33,762 nt of DNA from a bacterium (GTDB lineage: Bacteria; Calditrichota; Calditrichia; RBG-13-44-9; J042), in NCBI GenBank assembly GCA_015485355.1, contig WFTQ01000095.1:1-33762 (forward strand). Reading direction: 5' to 3'. The notes below the pieces were generated by a model, which was given only the letters and a program-made list of their open reading frames with translations, had not been told where the DNA came from and did no database searches. Positions 16,491-24,142 of this stretch are shown here, in pieces. The translations under genes were made by a program, and so were the position numbers. Positions within the stretch are counted from its first letter, which is position 1. The number at the start of each line of letters is the position of its first letter.

Positions 16491-17333
16491 ATGAAATTCG
16501 GTCGATACGAAGTAACCCTTCTGGAAGCCGGACGATTCAAGCTGGATGGCGGCGCCATGTTTGGGGTGGTTCCCAAGGTTTTGTGGGAACGGCACAAGCC
16601 GGCGGACGAGAAAAACCGGATTGCCATGGCAACCAACCTGCTACTGATACAGGGGGAAGGACGGAACATCCTGGTGGATACGGGACTGGGGAATAAATAC
16701 AGCGCCAAGTTCAAAGACATGTATGCGATAGAGGATGGTTTTACTGTGGAGCGGGCTCTGGCTACGGTGCCTTTGACCGTGGATGACATTACCGACGTTA
16801 TCATTACCCATCTGCATTTTGATCATGCAGGGGGGAACACGATCCGGGATCATAAGGAGGAGATCCGCCCCACATTTCCTCATGCGCGCTATTATCTACA
16901 GCGCCAACAGTACGAGTGGGCCAATCGTCCTTCGGAAAAAGACCGAGCCAGTTACTTCCCCGAGAACGTCATGCCCGTCAAAGCGGCCGGACAGCTGGAA
17001 TTGCTGGACGAAGGCGGCCCCCTGTTTCCCGATATCGAACTGATCGTGGTCAACGGTCACACCCCAGGCCAACAACTGGTTCGGGTTGCGGGAGAAGAAC
17101 GCTCTTTGTTGTTTGCCGGCGATCTCATTCCCCTGGCTCCTCAGGTGGCCATCCCCTGGATCATGGCCTACGATCTGTACCCTCTGACCACCCTTCAGGA
17201 AAAGAAAGAAATACTAAACCGAGCCGCCGAGGAAGACTGCCTGCTGATTTTTGAACACGATCGCGACATCCAAGCCGCCACAGTACACCACACCGAAAAG
17301 GGATTCGCCATTAAGCCAGTGGTAACCTTTTAG
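16491..17333 (+). CDS. Metallo-beta-lactamase-fold hydrolase
   Basis: 280 residues. The binuclear metal site is complete: HLHFDH at 107-112, His190 (VNGHTPGQ), Asp211 (FAGD) and His256 (FEHD). The spacing and the preceding LVDTGLG (61-67) resemble the lactonase-like branch that includes AHL lactonases and related esterase/lactonase enzymes, but the natural substrate cannot be inferred. No signal peptide is visible, so it should act in the cytosol. GGAGGG stands 3 nt upstream of the ATG. It stands alone, with the next gene convergent; two short GC hairpins at 17370-17405 lie in the convergent gap without a T-tract. Confidence 0.88.
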   Translation: MKFGRYEVTLLEAGRFKLDGGAMFGVVPKVLWERHKPADEKNRIAMATNLLLIQGEGRNILVDTGLGNKYSAKFKDMYAIEDGFTVERALATVPLTVDDITDVIITHLHFDHAGGNTIRDHKEEIRPTFPHARYYLQRQQYEWANRPSEKDRASYFPENVMPVKAAGQLELLDEGGPLFPDIELIVVNGHTPGQQLVRVAGEERSLLFAGDLIPLAPQVAIPWIMAYDLYPLTTLQEKKEILNRAAEEDCLLIFEHDRDIQAATVHHTEKGFAIKPVVTF

Positions 17334-17416
17334 TTGCAAGCCCGTTTTCAAGCGGCCGGTCGAGGCGGGGATCCCGTTGGGGAACGGCGCCGGCTCATCC
17401 GGCTCCACCCAGCCGC

Positions 17417-18127
17417 CTACAGAAAATCTCTGCGCAGCACTCCCCGGTAGGACCACCAGTACAATATCACCATCTGGACAAGGGCTACCGGCAAAAAACC
17501 GCCCCGCAACGTCCAGAAATCCAAAGAAACACTTAAAAAACTCAACTCCTGAAAGGGAGGGAGCAACAACACCAGAAGTTTGTATCCCTCCAGAATGCTC
17601 TGCAAGGGAAACACCGCCGGTTTATTCACGATGCCGCCGAAAACCACCAAGAGAAACAGAAGCCAGCTGAGCTGGGGCCGATAAGTGTAAGCCAGGCTGA
17701 TCAACAGCGTGGAAAGCAGTAAGATCAATAGAACGGGGAACAGATGAAGGGGCAGCCGGAGAAAATACTCCAGCGATAAATAACGCAATCCATAAAGCAG
17801 AATGAAAATACCCAGCCAGAAAAGGTCGATGATCACAATCAGGATCAGCCGGGAGAGGAAGAAATATTTCCTTCCCGCGGGTTTACCGATTAAAAAATAA
17901 AGCGTATTGCCCCTTTCCTGAAAAAACACCGAAGGCGTAGTGATCACATTCAGCACCATGGCAAAAACAGAAAAGACCAACCAGATGGCCGCACCCGGCT
18001 GCGAATCATACAAAAACCCCCGGAAAAAAATCTGGAAAATGATGACCGCCACCAACTCCCTTAAATAGCGATGCCGCCGAATATAATTCAACCCGCTGAA
18101 TGTCACATAAGCGAAAACCGAACGCAT
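17417..18127 (-). CDS. ABC-2-like membrane protein, six predicted helices, no ATPase partner
   Basis: 236 residues, nearly all hydrophobic, with about six transmembrane segments and short charged loops. A helix pair near 45-66 is followed by FFQERGNTLYFLIGKPAGRKYFFLSRL; this last stretch resembles the cytoplasmic coupling segment of ABC-2 type permeases (E-R-x-x-G-T / P-x-x-x-x-x-x-L). I do not recognise a specific family. No ATP-binding cassette gene is adjacent, since both neighbours lie on the other strand. It may be an orphan subunit served by an ATPase elsewhere. AAGGG lies 10 nt upstream of the ATG. Confidence 0.6.
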   Translation of the reverse strand: MRSVFAYVTFSGLNYIRRHRYLRELVAVIIFQIFFRGFLYDSQPGAAIWLVFSVFAMVLNVITTPSVFFQERGNTLYFLIGKPAGRKYFFLSRLILIVIIDLFWLGIFILLYGLRYLSLEYFLRLPLHLFPVLLILLLSTLLISLAYTYRPQLSWLLFLLVVFGGIVNKPAVFPLQSILEGYKLLVLLLPPFQELSFLSVSLDFWTLRGGFLPVALVQMVILYWWSYRGVLRRDFL

Positions 18128-18276
18128 CGACGATTACCCTTAGGTTCCGCCCGTAATATAAAAACCATCCGCCGGGAATCCTACAATTCCGTCTCCATCA
18201 CCTCAGCACCAAGACGCCCATCCCCGGCATCCTCCAAAACGCCCGTTTCAGACAAGAACCCCAAATAAATTCCTTT

Positions 18277-18293
18277 TTTGCAGAAATTGCAAA
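18277..18293. promoter_or_regulatory. Inverted repeat upstream of the HAD phosphatase gene
   Basis: TTTGCA and TGCAAA flank a 5-bp spacer, in an A+T-rich tract about 40 bp before the plus-strand gene. A weak promoter TTGCAG-17-TATTTT overlaps it, so it could be an operator. The match is short and may be chance. Confidence 0.25.
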
Positions 18294-18334
18294 TTTTTCT
18301 TATTTTAAACAGGGGATAAAAATCCGGGTATCTA

Positions 18335-19120
18335 ATGGTCACCCAACACCATCACGTGGTGAATGGTCTTCTCATCGACATTGACGGGGTACTCTACGAA
18401 GGCGAATCGGCCATTCCTGGAGCCGTGGATACCCTTCAATTCCTAACGAAAAAACAAATTCCTTTTCTGCTGATCACCAACACGACCCGAAAGAGCCGCT
18501 TCGGCATTCAGAGTAAGCTTCAACGCATGGGTTTTCGGGCATCCATTGAACAAATTTTCAGTGCTCCTTATGCGGCGGTGCAATGGTTGAGAGAACATCG
18601 GGCCCAATCGCTCTATCTGTTTGTTCGAGGGGATGTATTCCGGGAGTTCAGCGAGTTTAAATCCACACACTATCGGCCCGAATACATCGTGATCGGAGAC
18701 ATGGGCGAGGACCTGACTTACGAACGTTTAAACCAGGCTTTCCGTATGGTGATGGGAGGCGCCCGAATCATCGCTTTACAAAAAAATCGATTCTGGAAAA
18801 AGGAGGATGGTCTGGCCATCGATGCAGGGGCGATTGTGGCGGCCCTGGAATACGCCACCCGAAGGCGGGCCATTGTTATCGGGAAACCCCGCAAAGAATT
18901 CTTCCGGCAGGCCATCAAGCGCCTGGGCTTACCTCCAGAAAAGATTGCTATTGTGGGAGACGACCTGGAAGCCGACATCCAGGGAGGCGCCAAGGTGGGC
19001 CTGTTCACCATCGGTGTAAAAACAGGTAAGTTCCGCGAGGAGGACTTACAACGCGCCAAGGTAAAACCCGACCTCATGGTGCATTCGTTTTCGGACTTAC
19101 CCAAACTCTTTAAATTTTAA
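18335..19120 (+). CDS. HAD-superfamily (subfamily IIA) phosphatase, LHPP/HDHD2-like
   Basis: 261 residues. Motif I is IDIDGVLYEG with nucleophile Asp15 and Asp17, motif II is LITNTTRKSR, the conserved lysine is in VIGKPRKEFF, and motif IV is GDDLEADIQGG. The whole protein aligns, from memory, with human LHPP (phospholysine/phosphohistidine inorganic pyrophosphate phosphatase) over features such as NxxxKSR, the DxGE (GDMGEDLTYE) segment and the C-terminal KTGKFR. Function as a small-molecule or phosphoamino-acid phosphatase in the cytosol is inferred. It is followed 12 nt later by the YbjQ-family gene and likely co-transcribed. The ribosome-binding site is poor. Confidence 0.85.
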   Translation: MVTQHHHVVNGLLIDIDGVLYEGESAIPGAVDTLQFLTKKQIPFLLITNTTRKSRFGIQSKLQRMGFRASIEQIFSAPYAAVQWLREHRAQSLYLFVRGDVFREFSEFKSTHYRPEYIVIGDMGEDLTYERLNQAFRMVMGGARIIALQKNRFWKKEDGLAIDAGAIVAALEYATRRRAIVIGKPRKEFFRQAIKRLGLPPEKIAIVGDDLEADIQGGAKVGLFTIGVKTGKFREEDLQRAKVKPDLMVHSFSDLPKLFKF

Positions 19121-19132
19121 GGGAGGCTTATC

Positions 19133-19450
19133 ATGATTGTTACCACGACACCCACGCTGGAGGGCAAACGCATTCGAGAGTATAAGGGCATTGTCGCCGG
19201 AGAGGCCATTATGGGAGCCAACGTCATCCGGGATATTTTCGCCAGTATCACCGACATCGTCGGTGGTCGTTCCGGTGCCTATGAATCCAAATTGATTGAA
19301 GCGCGGGAAATCGCCATACAGGAAATGACCGCCAACGCCGAACAAATGGGCGCCAATGCCGTGGTGGGGGTAGACATCGACTACGAGGTTGTACGGGAAG
19401 GCATGCTGATGGTGACCGCCGCCGGCACCGCCGTCGTGGTGGAAGACTAA
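19133..19450 (+). CDS. YbjQ/UPF0145-family protein (DUF74)
   Basis: 105 residues, matching the compact family: [62 protein letters not shown] and the final [11 protein letters not shown]. The family forms pentamers and has been called heavy-metal-binding on structural grounds only; its cellular role is unknown. GGGAGG precedes the start at 6 nt. It is second in a pair with the HAD phosphatase. Confidence 0.93.
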   Translation: MIVTTTPTLEGKRIREYKGIVAGEAIMGANVIRDIFASITDIVGGRSGAYESKLIEAREIAIQEMTANAEQMGANAVVGVDIDYEVVREGMLMVTAAGTAVVVED

Positions 19451-19454
19451 ACTG

Positions 19455-19513
19455 GCCCCGCTTTGGAGAATCGGTGATCGCAATGAAAAAACCCAGGTAC
19501 TCGGAAGCGGGGC
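19455..19513. repeat. Spaced inverted repeat after the YbjQ-family gene
   Basis: Arms GCCCCGCTT (19455-19463) and AAGCGGGGC (19505-19513) could pair around a 41-nt loop in RNA. No T-tract follows. A 19-codon open frame (19483-19542) lies in the loop without a good ribosome-binding site. Confidence 0.3.
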
Positions 19514-19575
19514 AGGAGCATCGCCAACGGACGTTTCCGTGAGTGCCAAACCAATCGGTGGAGGAAAGCATTCCC

Positions 19576-20208
19576 ATGGATAAAATCTTAATCTGGCTTG
19601 CGGCCATGCTGATCGGCCTGCCGATTTCCTGTTCCCACCAAAACTCCCCCTCCGGTGAACCAACCCCGGAACCCATTGTCCAGCAGATTCAGGAATGGCG
19701 GCAACAAAAAGATCGTTTTTTCAAGGAAAGCGACAACTCCCCCCTGCTTCCAGAAGACCGTCAGCATTTTCAGGGACTGAATTACTTTCCCATCGACCCG
19801 GCTTATCGGTTCGAAGGACCGATCGTTCGATATCAGGGTCTGCAGATCGACACCATCATAGCCACGGGAGGAGACACCCGACCGGCCTTGCGATACGGCT
19901 ACTTTGCGTTTCGCTTTCAGGGGAAAACCTATCGCCTACAAATCTATAAATTCTTCTCCGGCGATCCCGAGTCGGCCCAGCATCTTTTCCTGGGCTTTAC
20001 GGACGAAACCAACGGTACGACCACTTACGGGGGAGGCCGGTACATCGACCTTAAAGAAAATCCCGAAAATCACTATGTAGTCGATTTTAACCTGGCCTAC
20101 AACCCGTACTGCGCCTATAACCCGCAATATTCCTGTGCTCTACCCCCGGCGGAAAATCATTTGCCGTTTCCCGTGCGGGCGGGCGAAAAGCTATTGAAAC
20201 CCCACTAA
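19576..20208 (+). CDS. DUF1684-family putative lipoprotein
   Basis: 210 residues from ATG 19576, with GGAGGAAAG about 8-10 nt upstream; an in-frame GTG at 19543 lacks a site. The N-terminus is a signal peptide ending LPISC, an imperfect lipobox (Pro at -3), so lipidation is likely but not certain. The C-terminal half has the DUF1684 signature: GGGRYIDLKENP, VVDFNLAYNPYCAYN, YSCALPPAEN, LPFPVRAGEK. Members are widespread in Bacteroidota and Actinobacteria; their function is not established. It would sit in the envelope. It appears to stand alone. Confidence 0.85.
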   Translation: MDKILIWLAAMLIGLPISCSHQNSPSGEPTPEPIVQQIQEWRQQKDRFFKESDNSPLLPEDRQHFQGLNYFPIDPAYRFEGPIVRYQGLQIDTIIATGGDTRPALRYGYFAFRFQGKTYRLQIYKFFSGDPESAQHLFLGFTDETNGTTTYGGGRYIDLKENPENHYVVDFNLAYNPYCAYNPQYSCALPPAENHLPFPVRAGEKLLKPH

Positions 20209-20331
20209 CCGCCCCCAGGGCACCTTTCAGGCGATCGAGGGGAAGCTTGCAGCCCCCTAAGGGGGGGAGAGAAAAGCCCGAATCGCCGGATCCGAAAGTG
20301 CGCTCAAGGCTTGTCGGCAGGTGATAATTCA

Positions 20332-20362
20332 AGTGGGCAGAGACCCGAAAGTCCTGCCCACT
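20332..20362 (+). terminator. Stable stem-loop, possible terminator of the lipoprotein gene
   Basis: AGTGGGCAG pairs perfectly with CTGCCCACT (9 bp); inside it GAC/GTC adds three pairs after a one-base bulge, leaving the loop CCGAAA. It lies 124 nt past the stop codon and is followed by TCTTCG rather than a U-run, so it may be an RNA element rather than a terminator. Confidence 0.35.
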
Positions 20363-20524
20363 CTTCGTGGAGGTAAGTATGAGCACCTTGCGGTACTCGG
20401 AATCCTGAATTTAATCAATGATCAGGGGGAAAGAAACCACGATCTGGATTTTCCCGGAAAGCGGCGTCTCAATGCATCGCTCCCATCAACGGAAGGCATT
20501 CTTCGGCCCGGCAGCGCTTTTCAC

Positions 20525-20553
20525 TTGACAAACGTGGAGCCAAATCCTAATTT
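20525..20553 (+). promoter_or_regulatory. Sigma-70-like promoter of the DUF1992-like gene
   Basis: A perfect TTGACA (20525-20530) is followed after 17 bp by TAATTT (20548-20553), a weak -10. The implied start near 20560 leaves a leader of about 17 nt with GGTGGGGG before ATG 20577. Confidence 0.5.
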
Positions 20554-20576
20554 TTTTGCTCAAGGTGGGGGACCCG

Positions 20577-21227
20577 ATGTTCCTTATTGAAAAAATTGTT
20601 GAGGAAAAACTGGCTCAAGCCAGAGCCGACGGGCAGTTCGACGATTCGCCTCTGAAAGGCGTTCCCTATCGCTTCGACGGCTATTTATACGAACACCCTT
20701 CCGAACGGGTGTTCTACAAAATTCTGCACGACCATCGCTTCTTGCCCCTGCCGCTGGAGCTGAAACGAAAAATCGAACAGCAGCTATCGGCCATAGACGA
20801 GTTATTGCACACCACGGAACACCGTTACCGGCGCAGATTCCGACAACTCATCGATCTGCTGAACCTTGAGCTTCATTACCCTCCGGAAGATTTCAGCGCT
20901 CATTTAACATCCCATCACCGTTTTCTTCAACATGACCTGAAAATATGGCTGACCCTAAAATCGAACTCTCGAACTCGAATGGCCGTTCAAATGTTTAATA
21001 AGATGCAACAGACATACTTTCAACGGTATCAGGAAATGGTTATCCATCTACTGGAGCTGATCGATGCCTATAACGAAGAGGTGGTCAAGCTGTGCTTAAA
21101 ACAACGGGATCGCTTTCGGGTAATGACCACCCTGGGCAAAAAACCGCTGCATTCCTGGATAGACTATTTCCACCATCGATTTCCCCGACTACCGGTCATC
21201 CATAAAGAGGAGGTGGGATTGCCATGA
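20577..21227 (+). CDS. DUF1992 (DnaJC28-like conserved domain) protein
   Basis: 216 residues. The first 70 residues (EEKLAQARADGQFDDSPLKG, RVFYKILHDHRFLP) match the DUF1992 pattern of I-x-x-A-x-x-x-G-x-F-D-x-L-P-G-x-G followed by a conserved Lys/Asn-x-x-x-x-P segment. The rest is helical and charged with no recognised motif. No membrane segment or signal peptide is seen. The biochemical role of the family is unknown. I chose ATG 20577 rather than the in-frame TTG at 20556, because the latter lies at or before the predicted transcription start. The last four bases overlap the next gene (ATGA), so the two are coupled. Confidence 0.75.
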   Translation: MFLIEKIVEEKLAQARADGQFDDSPLKGVPYRFDGYLYEHPSERVFYKILHDHRFLPLPLELKRKIEQQLSAIDELLHTTEHRYRRRFRQLIDLLNLELHYPPEDFSAHLTSHHRFLQHDLKIWLTLKSNSRTRMAVQMFNKMQQTYFQRYQEMVIHLLELIDAYNEEVVKLCLKQRDRFRVMTTLGKKPLHSWIDYFHHRFPRLPVIHKEEVGLP

Positions 21228-21616
21228 GCCGCCGAAATATCCAACATGTATTCGTGTACGGCACCCTGATGGATCCTCATATCATCAAGGCCGTCACGGG
21301 CAAGCGGTTCGAAACCCGACGGGCCATTCTGTATGGATATCGCAAGATCGATCCCCCGTATTCCTACCCCCTTTTGCTGCCCGATCCCCGGCACAAGGTG
21401 GAAGGGCGGTTGCTGTTGAATGTGGACGCCGACTCCCTGAAACGCCTTGATGATTACGAAGACGAAGGTAAATTGTACCAGCGTTGTGTGGTAACCGTAA
21501 AAACCGACGACGCCGATATGGAGGCCTTCGTCTACTTCGGCAAACCCCATATGCTGCTGAAAACCCGTGACCTGAGGGCCATTTTGGTCGATATCGAAAT
21601 CCACGACCTTTTCTAA
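21224..21616 (+). CDS. Gamma-glutamylcyclotransferase / AIG2-like protein
   Basis: 130 residues. VFVYGTLMDP (9-18) is the family glycine-rich substrate loop and Glu79 in LDDYEDEGKLYQR is the expected catalytic acid. The family releases 5-oxoproline from gamma-glutamyl amines or peptides; the exact substrate varies between members. It shares ATGA with the upstream DUF1992-like gene, indicating translational coupling, and GAGGAGG-type purines occur just before it inside that gene. No further gene follows for 120 bp. Confidence 0.85.
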   Translation: MSRRNIQHVFVYGTLMDPHIIKAVTGKRFETRRAILYGYRKIDPPYSYPLLLPDPRHKVEGRLLLNVDADSLKRLDDYEDEGKLYQRCVVTVKTDDADMEAFVYFGKPHMLLKTRDLRAILVDIEIHDLF

Positions 21617-21738
21617 GAGGAGATAGCTCCATCACCCTTGCCCCCCACAGCGGCGAAAAAATAATTCCCTTTGTTCTCCTCCCTCCAGCCGGTATTTTAA
21701 CCTCACCAGAAAAAACCAATAAACCGTAGGAGGAAACT

Positions 21739-22449
21739 ATGCGCACCGGACGTTTTCTTATCGTTATTTTAATGTTCACCACACCGCTCTGGTCTCAAGC
21801 GCTATACTACTTGGAACAGGAGAATCGGATTGAAAACCCCCATCAACAGGAAAGCAAAACCATCCTGCAAAAGGTCTGGTATGCTAAAGATAAAATGAAA
21901 ACCGAAGACCCTCAGACCGTTACCATAATTCGCCTGGACTTGAATAAAATCTGGATTTTGAATCCCACCGAAAAGACCTACATGGAAATGCAGCTGGAAG
22001 ACTTGGAAGCGATGGGACAACTGGCCCTGGGTATGTTGGGCAATACGGAAGATCTGAAGCCCGTGGTTACCCGCACCGGCAAGGAAAAAAAATATGGTCA
22101 ATGGAAGGCCTCTGAGCTGCGGATCCAAATGGGTCCGGTTACCCAGCGACTGTGGATATCCCGCGAAGTGGATTTTCCTCTGGATTATTACAAGCAGACC
22201 TTGAAGGCCATGCCCTCTTTAAAACAGATCTCCCAACTGTTGGAAAAAGAAGTGGACGGCATACCCGTCTATACCGAATCTACCATGGAGATTATGGGTA
22301 CGCGAGTCTCTTCCAGCACCGAATTGATAAAAGTGGAACGGCTCCCCTCGCTCCCGGGCGATTTTTTCGATTTACCAGAAGGCTATACCAAAATCCTGAA
22401 TCCCGTTCAGCAGATACAACCACGGATGCGAGGCATGCAACAAAAATAA
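21739..22449 (+). CDS. DUF4412-like secreted protein
   Basis: 236 residues with a clear signal peptide (hydrophobic 6-17, probable cleavage after LWSQA). The mature part has a central beta-rich region: KVWYAKDKMKTED, IRLDLNKIWILNPTEKTYMEM, then KPVVTRTGKEKKYGQWKASE and LWISREVDFPLDYYK. That order matches DUF4412-type periplasmic proteins, which resemble the LolA/LolB-like beta fold. The function is unknown; binding a lipid or other hydrophobic ligand is inference from the fold. AGGAGG precedes the ATG at 6 nt. A weak pair TTGTTC-16-TATTTT lies upstream. A bidirectional terminator follows immediately. Confidence 0.75.
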   Translation: MRTGRFLIVILMFTTPLWSQALYYLEQENRIENPHQQESKTILQKVWYAKDKMKTEDPQTVTIIRLDLNKIWILNPTEKTYMEMQLEDLEAMGQLALGMLGNTEDLKPVVTRTGKEKKYGQWKASELRIQMGPVTQRLWISREVDFPLDYYKQTLKAMPSLKQISQLLEKEVDGIPVYTESTMEIMGTRVSSSTELIKVERLPSLPGDFFDLPEGYTKILNPVQQIQPRMRGMQQK

Positions 22450-22450
22450 A

Positions 22451-22478
22451 CCGAGCCCCGCTCCTTGGCGGGACTCGG
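22451..22478. terminator. Bidirectional terminator between convergent genes
   Basis: CCGAG-C-CCCGC pairs with GCGGG-A-CTCGG (two 5-bp stems and a single C/A mismatch) around TCCTTG. On the minus strand it is followed by GGTTTATTTTTG, a good U-tract for the small membrane-protein gene; on the plus strand it follows the DUF4412-like stop by two bases. Confidence 0.75.
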
Positions 22479-22509
22479 CTCTTCCCTTAGCAGCCGATCA
22501 GGCATTCGC

Positions 22510-22815
22510 TCAGGCGGCTTTGGTTTTCATCTCCCGCAAGTGGCCCAGACCGATCCACAAGCCCAACAACCCCATCACCAGACCCACAATGATCAAATTC
22601 GCCGGAACGATCAGATTCAGAACCAACCCGCTTAAAATCGTCCACAATCCTAAAAGCCCCACCACAAAACCCTGCCACATTTTGTAGAGCCAGAAGCCGA
22701 AAACCATGGCCAGAATACCGGTAATCACCATATTAATGGGATGATGCAGCGTGGTGAAAATCCCGGAAACAATCAGCCAAATGCCCAGAATCAGGTTAAT
22801 CCAACCCTGCCACAT
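22510..22815 (-). CDS. Small four-helix membrane protein, SPW-repeat-like
   Basis: 101 residues, four hydrophobic helices and almost no loops. Two internal repeats (WINLILGIWLIVSG and FVVGLLGLWTILSG) show the W-x-N-x-x-x-G-x-W-x-x-x-S pattern of SPW-repeat proteins. These are inner-membrane proteins without a known function. An AAGGAGG site 5 nt upstream fixes the start. It is monocistronic and converges on the DUF4412-like gene. No strong promoter was identified in 22816-23020. Confidence 0.8.
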   Translation of the reverse strand: MWQGWINLILGIWLIVSGIFTTLHHPINMVITGILAMVFGFWLYKMWQGFVVGLLGLWTILSGLVLNLIVPANLIIVGLVMGLLGLWIGLGHLREMKTKAA

Positions 22816-23020
22816 AGTGCCTCCTTCCTGTTTTGGTTAACCTGATTCAAGCCTCCTGCCGTGGACTCACTTCCTGGTAAACTCAATTCTAATATACTTT
22901 TCAAGTAGATGAAAGTTCGGGCTTCAGGGCAATTTTCCCCACTTTCCTTTTGCAATCCCCGCCCCGGGTCAACAAATTAAGGGACCGGGGGTCGCGAACA
23001 AATCGGGAGAGCAAACGCTC

Positions 23021-23926
23021 ATGAAAAATCTCTATAAAAAACAGAATGTATTTATTTGCCGCCATGAAGCCCACAATGGTTTCCAGAGTAAAATGTCGGT
23101 GTTCCACATTCTTAAAGAAAAAAAATGTTTTCCCCACGGATGCGTGTATTACAAATGGAAATGTAAATCAATGAACAAGGGAAAAGCCTGCTATCGGGGT
23201 TACCAGTATGTCGGGAAAAACTGCCCCGGCTGTCGGTATTTCTACGAGGAAACCGTTCATTGCTACCCTCAACTGGTGCTGGATCAGCAAAAATATCCCG
23301 CTTTCTTGAACGAATTCAAACAGTTTGAAGAGTGGCTTCAGGATCACCAGGGCCGGGAATGGGAGATTCACGGCCGGATTTACGGGATAAAACCTCGATT
23401 CGAAAAGACCCTCTTCCCCCGCGCCGAGCGGCTCACCTTCCGCGGTTTCTTACTGATCTTTCACGGCCTTTATCTGGAACGGACTCACATCCAGGACCTG
23501 GTGTATGCCCATATCTCCCCCCTGACCCAGGAAAATTTAAAATTTGGAAAAGGGGACACCCTGACGGCCAGGGCCACCCTCACCACAGACCGGGGCCGAT
23601 TGATCCTGAAAAAACTGCGTCGCATCGATATCGAACAGCGTGGAGAACCTGCGGAATGGTCGCGCTCCCGGGCATTGGTGGCCCGGGAAACCGCAACATC
23701 GTTCCCCTATCAGCCCCAAGGCTGCATCCAATGCCCGTTCGGGGCCCTGGTGGACGTGACCGATCTCAGAAACGGCGACAATCACTTCCGGGAACTCTTT
23801 TGTCTGAAAGGCATCCAGGACCCCCGCGGGTGTCACATCCGCGCTTTATACAAACACCTGGACGAAGAGGTTGACGATGAAGCCTCCGCCGCCTGTCTTA
23901 CCCAAAGGGTCAAAACACATTCCTGA
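23021..23926 (+). CDS. Unrecognised cysteine-rich protein with probable two metal-binding clusters
   Basis: 301 residues with 13 cysteines. The N-terminal cluster is Cys36, 41, 48, 57, 68, 71 and 81 (KCFPHGC, WKC, ACYRG, CPGC); the C-terminal cluster is Cys235-x2-Cys238-x22-Cys261-x9-Cys271. Between them (about 112-205) is a beta-rich stretch (WEIHGRIYGIKPRF ... GDTLTARATLTTDRGRLILKKLRRID) that looks like an OB-type barrel. I do not recognise the family. Binding of Zn or Fe-S, and possibly nucleic acid, is inference. The start is uncertain: ATG 23021 follows GGGAGAG at 11 nt, while ATG 23093 (MSVFHILKEKK) begins just before the first tight cluster. No signal peptide is seen. The gene ends 56 bp before the promoter of the thiamine riboswitch. 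Confidence 0.7.
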   Translation: MKNLYKKQNVFICRHEAHNGFQSKMSVFHILKEKKCFPHGCVYYKWKCKSMNKGKACYRGYQYVGKNCPGCRYFYEETVHCYPQLVLDQQKYPAFLNEFKQFEEWLQDHQGREWEIHGRIYGIKPRFEKTLFPRAERLTFRGFLLIFHGLYLERTHIQDLVYAHISPLTQENLKFGKGDTLTARATLTTDRGRLILKKLRRIDIEQRGEPAEWSRSRALVARETATSFPYQPQGCIQCPFGALVDVTDLRNGDNHFRELFCLKGIQDPRGCHIRALYKHLDEEVDDEASAACLTQRVKTHS

Positions 23927-23981
23927 TATGTAATCGCTTCGCCCTAACAAGACGGGACAAGGAAACCATGTAAAAATTCTA

Positions 23982-24010
23982 TTGTAAAAAATTATCCAGA
24001 TACGTAATAT
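23982..24010 (+). promoter_or_regulatory. Promoter of the TPP riboswitch operon
   Basis: TTGTAA (23982-23987) and TAATAT (24005-24010) are 17 bp apart. The implied transcription start, 24016-24018, falls exactly at the 5' base of the riboswitch P1 stem, which supports the call. Confidence 0.6.
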
Positions 24011-24015
24011 GTGGT

Positions 24016-24107
24016 ACTCCGTTGGGGGTGCTTTCTGCGAAAGCAGAAGGCTGAGATTATACCCCTCGAACCTGAACTGGGTAATGCCAGCGTAGGGAAA
24101 CGGAGTT
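24016..24107 (+). ncRNA. TPP (THI-box) riboswitch aptamer
   Basis: The conserved THI core is present in order: GGGGGTGC, a short P3 hairpin (TTTCTGCGAAAGCAGAA), GGCTGAGATTATACCCC, GAACCTGAACTGGGTAATGCCAGCGTAGGGAA. Stem P1 is closed by ACTCCGTT (24016-24023) with AACGGAGT (24099-24106). It binds thiamine pyrophosphate and should switch off the downstream genes when TPP is plentiful, through the terminator at 24143. An antiterminator can be drawn: GGGAAACGG (24095-24103) with CCGTTTTCC (24144-24152), stacked on AGTTCAAAAAG (24104-24114) with CTTTTTGGACT (24127-24137). Confidence 0.97.
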
Positions 24108-24142
24108 CAAAAAGATCGTGGTCTGCCTTTTTGGACTCTTAG

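Larger units (their letters stand above)
20209..20576. other. 368-bp intergenic region with a hairpin, a mini-ORF and a promoter
   Basis: The stretch contains a stable hairpin (20332-20362) and, 16 nt after it, GGAGG followed by ATG 20379 and a nine-codon frame ending TGA at 20408. Next comes unassigned sequence, then a promoter with a perfect TTGACA (20525) for the next gene. A small regulatory RNA or leader is possible. I recognise no known riboswitch class. Confidence 0.4.

Noticed and set aside
19483-20408. Two mini-ORFs containing the shared string GGTACTCGGAA
   Set aside because: An 11-base match is expected many times by chance in a window of this size, and the two peptides are in different contexts.
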